5,729 nt of DNA. Origin: Myxococcota bacterium (GTDB lineage Bacteria; Myxococcota; Polyangia; GCA-2747355; JAKLHH01). The notes under the pieces are model-generated. The model saw only the letters and a list, made by a program, of their open reading frames with translations, had not been told where the DNA came from and searched no databases. The stretch covers positions 1-5,729 of the forward strand of contig JAKLHH010000558.1 in NCBI GenBank assembly GCA_022710245.1, read 5' to 3'. The number at the start of each line of letters is the position of its first letter. The stretch's first letter is position 1. The position numbers and the translations under genes are program-made. This document shows, piece by piece, positions 1 through 5,501 of the stretch.

Positions 1-1
1 T

Positions 2-757
2 CTCGACACCAAGATCGAGTGGACACGCTGCCGCTTCGCGCACATCGCGGTGGGGCTGAGCAAGGTCCCCTTCTCCAGCTACCAGCTGCAGAGCTCGTCG
101 CACCTGACGCTGATCGAGCGCCCGCTGATGACGCACTGGCTCGCGCCGGAGCACCGCCTCGGCGTCACCGTCGAGGGGAGCTGGCGCGGCCTGCGCTGGG
201 CGGCCGGCCTCTACAACGGCTCGGACGGGATCACCTCGGGCAACAAGCTCGCCGGCATGGCCGGCGCGGCGCGGCTGCAGTACCGCCTCCTCGGCGGGCC
301 CGAGACCTTCGTCCCCCGCCGCTTCGGCCTCTCCCTGGCCGGCGCCTACATGGTCGACGACGGCCCCGCCGTCCTCCTGCACCGCGTCAGCGGGGCGCTC
401 GAGCTCCGCTTCCCTCGCGGACGGCTGCTCTCGGAGTTCCTCTGGAACGCCTCCAGCCCCCACGACGCGCCCGCCGCCGACGCCGACGCGGGCGCGGTGC
501 GCCGCTGGGGCGTCGGCGCCGACCTCGCCGTCTTCCTCTGGCGCGAGCACCTGCAGCTCGCCGCCCGCTACGAGTACCTGCGCGACAGCGACCGCGTCCC
601 GACCTTCGCCAAGCAGCAGCTGATCAGCGCCGGCGTGAACCTCTACCTCTACCGCGACAACCTGAAGCTCCAGCTCGAGTACGTGCGCCGCGACGAGCTC
701 GACGGCCCGGAGGTGGCGAACGACCTCGGCTTCGCGCAGCTGCAGGCGATGTTCTGA
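2..757 (+). CDS. Phosphate-selective porin O/P-family outer-membrane beta-barrel protein, C-terminal part (5' truncated by window edge)
   Basis: The frame is open from the left edge (first full codon at base 2) to TGA at 755-757, giving 251 visible residues; the true start is outside the window. The fragment opens with a strand pattern typical of Porin_O_P proteins: 'VGLSKVPFSSYQLQSS' followed by 'LTLIERPL', then 'GVTVEGSW...WAAGLYNGSDG'. Near the end it has 'SAGVNLYLYRDNLKLQLEY', matching the family's penultimate strands. It ends in phenylalanine ('LQAMF'), the usual C-terminal signal for barrel assembly by the BAM machinery. Alternating polar/hydrophobic strands separated by Gly/Asp-rich loops run throughout. 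Known members (such as Pseudomonas OprP/OprO) form trimeric channels for phosphate or polyphosphate, but many homologues have other or unknown substrates, so selectivity is not assignable here. The stop is one base before the next start, indicating a shared transcript with the lipoprotein gene. Confidence 0.82.
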   Translation, partial: LDTKIEWTRCRFAHIAVGLSKVPFSSYQLQSSSHLTLIERPLMTHWLAPEHRLGVTVEGSWRGLRWAAGLYNGSDGITSGNKLAGMAGAARLQYRLLGGPETFVPRRFGLSLAGAYMVDDGPAVLLHRVSGALELRFPRGRLLSEFLWNASSPHDAPAADADAGAVRRWGVGADLAVFLWREHLQLAARYEYLRDSDRVPTFAKQQLISAGVNLYLYRDNLKLQLEYVRRDELDGPEVANDLGFAQLQAMF

Positions 758-758
758 C

Positions 759-3700
759 ATGTCGCCGAACCTCCTGCTTCGCGCCGCTGGCGCCCTCGCG
801 CTCCCCGCGCTGCTCACCCTCGCCGCGAGCTGCGGCGACGAGGAGTTCGCGCGCGTCTACGTGATCGAGGAGATGGGGCAGACCATCGGCGGCCCCGCCG
901 CCGCGGCGCGCCCCGGCGACTACCTGCTGGAGAACGACCGGCTCCGCGCCGTGGTCCACGGACGGCACAACCAGCGGAGCACGATGCCGATCTCGAACGG
1001 CAGCCTGATCGACCTCGACCTGCAGCGCTCGCGCCACGCGAACGAGGTGGGCAAGGGCAAGGACGCCTTCTACGAGCTCGGCCCGATGGTGAACCTGCGC
1101 GTCTCGGCCTCCTCGACGATGGGCCAGGGCCTCTGCGTGATGAACGGGGACACGCCCTCCGTCGGCGCCGCGCCCTGCCCCACCGCCGGCTGCGCGCGGG
1201 TGACCGCCGCGGGCCGCGGCGAGAACATCATGGCCATCCTCGGCCTCCTCGACATGGCGATCGAGCGCAAGTACGACATCAAGGGGCTCGAGATCATCAC
1301 CGACTACGACGTCTGCCCCGGCGAGCCCCTCGTCCACGTCGCCACCACCGCGCGCTTCTACGGGCCCGGCGAGGCGGTCGAGATGCAGGAGCTGCCCAAG
1401 CAGACCGGACTGATGGACGTGCTCCTCGGCGAGAACACCGGCAAGAGCTGCGAGACCGCCGCCGACTGCGCGCCCGGCGAGTCCTGCGACCGCCTCCTCA
1501 TCGAGCTCAGCCTCGGCAGCCTCAACACCAAGATGCGCCGCTGCCGGCGCCCGACCGACAAGCTCGCCGGGGTCCTCGCCGGCGACTTCATGCTCTTCTC
1601 CGCCAAGGCGCACGTCTTCATCCCGGGGAGCGGCTTCGACAACGAGAGCTACATCCGCAGCCTCTTCGACTCGGGCGGAGACGTCTTCTCCGCGCCGCTC
1701 TCGCGCCCCTTCGTGGCCGCCGTCGGCGACGGCGTCTCCTATGCCTACTTCAACGCCAGCGGCCAGATGCAGATCCCGGTCTTCTCCGAGGCCTTCACCG
1801 CGTCGATGACGAACCGCGTCGCCTGCGAGCAGGCCAAGCCGGACTGCCTGAAGGGCAAGGAGCTGCGCTTCCGGCGCTTCGTCTCCGTCGGACACGGCGA
1901 CCTCGCCTCGGCGCTCGAGGGCTACTACAAGGTCCGCAAGATCGAGACGGGCCGCGTCGAGGGGCACGTCATCGACGCGCGGACCAGCGCGCCGCTGACG
2001 AGGACGGACGTCTTCGTCTTCGACGTGCCCGAGGCCTGGCAGGGGCTCTCCGACGAGGCGCTCGCGGCCCACACCCTGGACGAGCTGACCGCCGAGCACG
2101 TGAAGAAGTCCGGCGAGCCTGGCGTGGCCAGCCACTTCCGCACCGACACCGCGGCGAACGACAGCGTCCCCGACGGCAGCTTCGACGGCCCGCTGCCCGC
2201 CGGGCGCTTCCTCCTCGCGGTGCGCACCGAGGAGCGCGCCGCCTCGCGGCTGGTCCCGCTGCGGGTCGCCGCCGGCTCCACGGTGAAGACGACCCTCCTC
2301 GTCGACCCGCCGGGGACGGTGCGCTACCAGGTCCAGGAGACCTCGGGCCGCGCGCTGCCGAGCAAGCTCACCTTCGGCCACTGCTTCCCGGAGTGCGCGC
2401 GCGACGAGGACTGCAGCGGCGCGCGCCCGCGCTGTGACACCGCCAGCCGGCTCTGCGTGCCGGCGGGCGGCTACACCGGCGCGGACAGCTGCCGGCCCGA
2501 CCAGCGCTGGGGGGCCGACCCGATCACCGGCAAGACCACCTGCGTCTGCCCCTCGACCGGCAGGCTCCCGCTCGCGCTCGGCGGCAGCCGCTTCGCCGAC
2601 GGCACCGCGCGCGTCGAGCTCTCGACCAGCGGCTCCGGCGAGGTCCGCCTCGAGCCCGGCGACGCCTCCTACCAGGTGATCGTCTCGCGCGGCCTCGAGT
2701 ACGAGCTCAGCCGCCAGTTCGTGAAGGTGCGGGCCGGGGTGACCACGCCGCTCCGCGCCAGCCTGGCGCGCGTCGTCGACACCCGCGGCTGGATCGCCGC
2801 CGACTTCCACGTGCACGGCCCCGGCAGCGTCGACTCGGGGCTCGACCACGCCACCCGCATCCGCTCCTACGCCGCCGAGGGCGTCGAGCTGGTCAGCGCG
2901 AGCGATCACGATCACCTGACCGACTACGCGCCCACCATCCGCCAGCTCAACCTCGCCCCCTGGGTGAAGAGCCAGATCGGCCTCGAGGTGAGCCCGCTCG
3001 ACTACGGCCACTTCATCGGCTTCCCGCTCCGCTTCGACCAGAACCAGGAGCTGGGCGGCGCCTTCCACTGGCGCGTCGGCAACCCGAAGGCGGGCCCCGG
3101 TGAGGACGACTGGCGCAACCTGAAGCCGGGCGAGATCTTCACCAAGCTGCGCGAGCTCGGCGCCCTCGACCCGGCGCGGACGGTGACCTTCGCGGCGCAC
3201 TTCTATGACTACTTCACCTTCTACGGCGTCGACCCCTGGACGCTCGAGATCCCGATCTTCTCCATCACCGCGCTCTTCAACGACGTCCTCTCCTACCGCT
3301 CGTTCTCCGGCGACTTCGACGCGCTGGAGGCGTTCAACGGCAAGAACCTCGACGTCATCCGCCGCCCGACCTACAAGGAGATCAAGGCCTACAACACGCA
3401 GCTCGCGGCCTTCCTGGAGTCGACCAAGACCCTCCCCTACGAGGAGCGGCAGCGGCGCTGGGGCGAGCTGTCGGCGGCGGCGCAGCGGGACTTCCTGGAG
3501 CGGACCCCGGAGGAGCAGGCCGCGGGCCTCTCCTTCAGCAACGCGAGCTTCGTCTGCCGCTGCACCTCCGACGCCGAGTGCGGCGCGCCCTCGCTCTGCG
3601 ACGAGGCCACCGGCGCCTGCATCAGCGGCTGCGCGAGCGACACGAGCTGCGAGGCCACGCTGGTCGCGGCCGGGCGCGAGAAGTGCCTGCCGGTGGGCGG

Positions 3701-4880
3701 CGACGCGAAGCGGACCACCTGCCAGCGCGTGACGAAGAGCTGCACCACGGAGGCCGACTGCACCACCCCCTGGGGCACGCCGCCCGCCAGCGAGAAGTGC
3801 CTGGCCCGCGACCCGGCCAGCCCGACCACGCTCACCTGCGAGCTCGCCTGCACCGCCGACAAGGACTGCAAGGGCGACGCGATGCGCCCCATCTGCGACA
3901 CCAAGGCCAAGCTCTGCGTGCCCGCCACGGTCACCGCGGCGAAGCCGGTCGATCCCTGCCCCACCGTGCGCGGCACCATCGACGACTGGTTCCAGCTGCT
4001 CAACCACGGTGTGCGCCGCCCGGTGCTCGGCAACTCGGACAGCCACGGCACCTACGGCATCGAGGCGGGCTGCCCGCGCAACTACGTCCGCTCCGACGCC
4101 GGGCAGCCCATGGCCATCGCCGAGGGCGAGGTCGCCGCGCAGGTGAAGGCGATGCGGAGCTTCGCGACCTACGGCCCCTTCGTCGAGCTGACCCTCAACG
4201 ACCAGCCGATCGGCTCCACCGTGAAGGTGGCCAAGGGCGAGCCCGTGCGGCTGCACCTCAAGGTGCAGTCGCCGACCTGGTTCGACGTCGATCGCATAGA
4301 GGTCTACCGGAACGGCGACCTGATCCGCGAGATCAAGGGGCGCACCGACTGCCCCGAGGGCTCCATCGACTGCATCCTGGTGCCGAACCGCCAGGTGGTG
4401 AACTTCGACGGGGTGCTCACCGACACGCCGCCGCGCGACGCCTGGTACGTGGTGGCGGTGATGGGGCTCGACGGCAGGAGCCTGGCCCCGGTCTACTCGA
4501 CGACGCCGGTCGCCCGGCTCGGCATGTACGAGCTGATCCAGCGGCTGACGCCGCTCTTGCCGCCGCTCCGCTCCTTCCGCACGCCGCTCTCACCGTCGAT
4601 GGGCATCGTGCGCCCCTACGCCGTCACCAACCCGATCTGGGTCGACGTGGGCGGCGACGGCCTGGTGCCGCTGCAGGCGCCGCCGAGCTGGGCGACGCCC
4701 GCGGAGCTCGGCTCCTCGAGCAGCCCGCTCACGGCGCCCCCGCAGGCGCCGAGCCACGATCACCGCCCCGGCCTCGGGCGGCTGCGCGAGCAGGCCGCGG
4801 GCCAGCAGGGCGACGCGCTCACCGCCGAGGCGATCCGGCGCGCGCTCGACGGCCTCCGCTACTCCTCCTTCTCGCGCTGA
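759..4880 (+). CDS. Large lipoprotein with CehA/McbA-type PHP metallohydrolase domain and cysteine-rich insertions
   Basis: This 1373-residue protein starts at ATG 759, one base after the porin stop. The start is supported by an immediate lipoprotein signal peptide (hydrophobic stretch, lipobox LAAS-Cys25). Domains: residues about 30-390, a beta-rich domain ('GDYLLENDRLRAVVHG') containing a small Cys module (C231, C237, C243, C262); about 398-540, a carboxypeptidase-regulatory-like beta sandwich ('GRVEGHVIDARTSAPL'); 542-597, eight cysteines; about 678-1130, the PHP metallohydrolase. PHP metal ligands are visible as H684-V-H686, S715-D-H-D718, E743, H751, H814, E857 and D1094-S-H1096 ('GNSDSHG'). 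Then come the family markers 'TYGPF' (about 1137), 'RIEVYRNG' (1179-1186) and 'TNPIWVD' (about 1290). An 18-cysteine block (933-1067) splits the PHP domain. The last 65 residues are a Pro/Ser/Ala-rich, then helical, tail. PHP enzymes hydrolyse phosphoesters; CehA/McbA enzymes include carbaryl hydrolases, so the chemistry is known but the substrate here is not. It is likely anchored in the outer membrane, in an oxidising compartment. Confidence 0.87.
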   Translation: MSPNLLLRAAGALALPALLTLAASCGDEEFARVYVIEEMGQTIGGPAAAARPGDYLLENDRLRAVVHGRHNQRSTMPISNGSLIDLDLQRSRHANEVGKGKDAFYELGPMVNLRVSASSTMGQGLCVMNGDTPSVGAAPCPTAGCARVTAAGRGENIMAILGLLDMAIERKYDIKGLEIITDYDVCPGEPLVHVATTARFYGPGEAVEMQELPKQTGLMDVLLGENTGKSCETAADCAPGESCDRLLIELSLGSLNTKMRRCRRPTDKLAGVLAGDFMLFSAKAHVFIPGSGFDNESYIRSLFDSGGDVFSAPLSRPFVAAVGDGVSYAYFNASGQMQIPVFSEAFTASMTNRVACEQAKPDCLKGKELRFRRFVSVGHGDLASALEGYYKVRKIETGRVEGHVIDARTSAPLTRTDVFVFDVPEAWQGLSDEALAAHTLDELTAEHVKKSGEPGVASHFRTDTAANDSVPDGSFDGPLPAGRFLLAVRTEERAASRLVPLRVAAGSTVKTTLLVDPPGTVRYQVQETSGRALPSKLTFGHCFPECARDEDCSGARPRCDTASRLCVPAGGYTGADSCRPDQRWGADPITGKTTCVCPSTGRLPLALGGSRFADGTARVELSTSGSGEVRLEPGDASYQVIVSRGLEYELSRQFVKVRAGVTTPLRASLARVVDTRGWIAADFHVHGPGSVDSGLDHATRIRSYAAEGVELVSASDHDHLTDYAPTIRQLNLAPWVKSQIGLEVSPLDYGHFIGFPLRFDQNQELGGAFHWRVGNPKAGPGEDDWRNLKPGEIFTKLRELGALDPARTVTFAAHFYDYFTFYGVDPWTLEIPIFSITALFNDVLSYRSFSGDFDALEAFNGKNLDVIRRPTYKEIKAYNTQLAAFLESTKTLPYEERQRRWGELSAAAQRDFLERTPEEQAAGLSFSNASFVCRCTSDAECGAPSLCDEATGACISGCASDTSCEATLVAAGREKCLPVGGDAKRTTCQRVTKSCTTEADCTTPWGTPPASEKCLARDPASPTTLTCELACTADKDCKGDAMRPICDTKAKLCVPATVTAAKPVDPCPTVRGTIDDWFQLLNHGVRRPVLGNSDSHGTYGIEAGCPRNYVRSDAGQPMAIAEGEVAAQVKAMRSFATYGPFVELTLNDQPIGSTVKVAKGEPVRLHLKVQSPTWFDVDRIEVYRNGDLIREIKGRTDCPEGSIDCILVPNRQVVNFDGVLTDTPPRDAWYVVAVMGLDGRSLAPVYSTTPVARLGMYELIQRLTPLLPPLRSFRTPLSPSMGIVRPYAVTNPIWVDVGGDGLVPLQAPPSWATPAELGSSSSPLTAPPQAPSHDHRPGLGRLREQAAGQQGDALTAEAIRRALDGLRYSSFSR
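3555..3959 (+). other. Cysteine-rich (Dickkopf-like) insertion inside the PHP domain
   Basis: This stretch encodes residues 933-1067 of the lipoprotein and contains 18 cysteines in 135 residues. The recurrent unit is C-x5-C with an acidic residue before the second Cys: 'CTSDAEC', 'CASDTSC', 'CTTEADC', 'CTADKDC'. Several units continue as C-x5/6-C-x6-C ('GAPSLCDEATGAC'). Such units are widespread in myxobacterial surface proteins and resemble the Dickkopf N-terminal cysteine-rich fold; disulphide bonding is inferred. It lies between PHP residues E857 and D1094, so both flanks must fold together around it. Smaller related segments occur in the same protein at 1449-1544 and 2382-2549. Confidence 0.75.
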
Positions 4881-4891
4881 CCTCTCACACG

Positions 4892-4930
4892 GACGCCCCT
4901 CTCGCTCGCGCCGACGCCCCTGTCGCGCCG
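4892..4930. repeat. Imperfect short tandem duplication just after the lipoprotein gene
   Basis: GACGCCCCT occurs at 4892-4900 and 4913-4921, each followed by TCGCGCCG (4906-4913 and 4923-4930) after five bases and one base respectively. The unit is therefore duplicated almost head to tail, 11 bases after the lipoprotein stop codon and before the convergent small gene. It looks like a local duplication with a 4-base length difference. No function is evident. Confidence 0.45.
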
Positions 4931-4960
4931 GCTCACGCGCTCGCCTTGGGCCGCGTGAGC
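4931..4960. terminator. Perfect 9-bp stem-loop between convergent genes, possible bidirectional terminator
   Basis: GCTCACGCG (4931-4939) and its exact reverse complement CGCGTGAGC (4952-4960) flank a 12-base loop. The hairpin lies 50 bases beyond the stop of the plus-strand lipoprotein and includes the stop codon of the minus-strand small gene, the expected place for a shared terminator. Neither side has a T-rich tract, so it is not a classical intrinsic terminator. It could instead be an RNA 3'-end stabilising structure, or partly chance in GC-rich DNA. Confidence 0.35.
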
Positions 4961-5145
4961 GAGCCCGGCTGCGTGCCCTCCTCGGCGGACGGCCCGGACT
5001 CGTCGCTCACCTGCACCGACCCGTAGCGGCGGAGCAGCGCTCGCCGCCGGCGCCTCAGCAGCGGGTGCCAGTAGTGCGTCGCGCTGGCCGCGAGCGCCAT
5101 CAGCACGAGGATCGAGATGATCAGGAACACCACGGTGATCTTCAT
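4933..5145 (-). CDS. Small single-pass membrane (or secreted) protein, 70 residues, function unknown
   Basis: I do not recognise this protein. The start at 5145 is preferred over an upstream in-frame ATG (5175) because GAGGTG (5155-5150) lies just before it and the hydrophobic segment then starts at residue 3. Residues 3-22 form one strongly hydrophobic segment ('ITVVFLIISILVLMALAAS'). A short aromatic/His stretch ('HYWHPLL', 24-30), five consecutive arginines (31-35), R39-R40, and a polar Ser/Glu/Pro-rich tail to residue 70 follow. Arginines after the segment suggest a membrane anchor with a cytoplasmic C-terminus; 'AASAT' could alternatively be a signal-peptidase site. Codons strongly favour G/C at third positions, as in the neighbouring genes, which supports real coding. 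The gene converges on the lipoprotein gene (52 bases between stops), so it is a separate transcription unit. Confidence 0.6.
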   Translation of the reverse strand: MKITVVFLIISILVLMALAASATHYWHPLLRRRRRALLRRYGSVQVSDESGPSAEEGTQPGSLTRPKASA

Positions 5146-5149
5146 GGGC

Positions 5150-5155
5150 CACCTC
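5150..5155 (-). promoter_or_regulatory. Shine-Dalgarno site that sets the start of the small membrane-protein gene
   Basis: Read on the minus strand the sequence is GAGGTG, with GAGG six bases upstream of the ATG at 5145-5143. The upstream in-frame ATG at 5175 would add ten residues with two arginines ('MHLRWPARWP') before the hydrophobic segment, so the internal ATG is the better start. Confidence 0.55.
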
Positions 5156-5265
5156 GCCGGCCAGCGGAGGTGCAAGGGGCGTGCGCGTCACATCTGGGCC
5201 TGCGGCGCCTCACCGACGGGCGCCGAGCGAGGGCTTCTTCCCACCGCCAGGGAGCTCTTCGCGGT

Positions 5266-5288
5266 CGGGCGCGGGCCAGCCCCGCCCG
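5266..5288. other. GC-rich hairpin, 9 bp with one bulge, in the divergent intergenic region
   Basis: CGGGCG (5266-5271) pairs with CGCCCG (5283-5288). After one bulged C (5272), GGG (5273-5275) pairs with CCC (5280-5282), leaving a 4-base loop. No T tract follows on either strand. It could be a leader structure of a transcript from this region or the terminator of an unseen small RNA. Hairpins of this size also arise by chance in GC-rich DNA. Confidence 0.3.
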
Positions 5289-5408
5289 CTCCACTGACTG
5301 TTCGTCCACCCGCGGACCTCGAATGGTATCATGACGAGATGGTGCGCCGAGGCGACGAAGCTCCTCGAAACAGGTGTGTTGGTGGCGTCTCCGGGTGAGT
5401 TCCGTCCC

Positions 5409-5430
5409 CAGGTAGCAGGTCCTGCCAGGT
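5409..5430. repeat. Cluster of three CAGGT repeats around an 11-bp palindrome, possible operator
   Basis: CAGGT occurs at 5409-5413, 5416-5420 and 5426-5430. The middle copy lies within GCAGG-T-CCTGC (5415-5425), a perfect inverted repeat about one centre base. The cluster is about 70-90 bases upstream of the repeat-lipoprotein start, a plausible place for a regulator-binding site. No known operator is matched. Confidence 0.3.
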
Positions 5431-5490
5431 CGACGCACGGTTTGAAAGAGGCCGTGAATCATCCTCTCGCGATCGTGTGAAGGACCCATA

Positions 5491-5495
5491 GAGGT
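5491..5495 (+). promoter_or_regulatory. Ribosome-binding site of the DQRLL-repeat lipoprotein gene
   Basis: GAGGT lies six bases before ATG 5502. With the lipoprotein signal peptide that follows directly, it fixes the start of a gene that runs off the right edge. The site also lies in a 14-base string (5487-5500) that occurs identically at 4295-4308 in the PHP lipoprotein gene. Confidence 0.7.
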
Positions 5496-5501
5496 CTACC
5501 A

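Larger units (their letters stand above)
5146..5501. other. Divergent intergenic region, 356 bases, no convincing gene
   Basis: The region separates the minus-strand small gene from the plus-strand repeat lipoprotein and should hold both promoters. Its right half (from about 5290) is visibly less GC-rich than the genes and lacks their third-position G/C periodicity. A TATCAT at 5327-5332 could be a -10 element but has no good -35 at 16-18 bases; TTGAAA at 5442-5447 could be a -35 but has no good -10. I therefore call no specific promoter. An inverted repeat (CGGCGCC 5203-5209 / GGCGCCG 5219-5225), a stronger hairpin (5266-5288) and a CAGGT cluster (5409-5430) are the visible structure. Open frames here have atypical codons and no ribosome-binding sites. 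Confidence 0.6.

Noticed and set aside
19..864. A 281-codon plus-strand frame overlapping the porin
   Set aside because: Arg/Pro/Ala-rich shadow of the porin in another frame. The porin frame has barrel strands and a C-terminal Phe.
624..4256. A 1210-codon open frame on the minus strand, antisense to the PHP lipoprotein
   Set aside because: Its translation is low-complexity Ala/Gly/Arg/Glu/Val without domain patterns. It runs opposite a gene with signal peptide, domains and catalytic motifs. Long stop-free antisense frames are expected in GC-rich DNA.
759..4880. Assigning the PHP lipoprotein as a carbaryl hydrolase (cehA/mcbA)
   Set aside because: Only the fold and metal motifs match the family. 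The architecture is very different from the pesticide-degrading enzymes, so no gene symbol or substrate is given.
3578..5026. A 482-codon plus-strand frame overlapping the end of the lipoprotein gene and extending past it
   Set aside because: The translation is Arg/Ala/His-rich typical of an out-of-frame shadow, with no motifs, and it overlaps a gene supported by PHP-family motifs.
5331..5480. A 49-codon plus-strand frame from ATG 5331 in the intergenic region
   Set aside because: No ribosome-binding site, many A/T-ending codons unlike the neighbours, and no recognisable features; the ATG overlaps the TATCAT box.
5142..5489. A 115-codon minus-strand frame spanning the intergenic region
   Set aside because: Its start lies in the control region of the repeat lipoprotein, its composition is Arg/Pro-rich, there is no good ribosome-binding site, and its end overlaps the start and ribosome-binding site of the better supported small gene.
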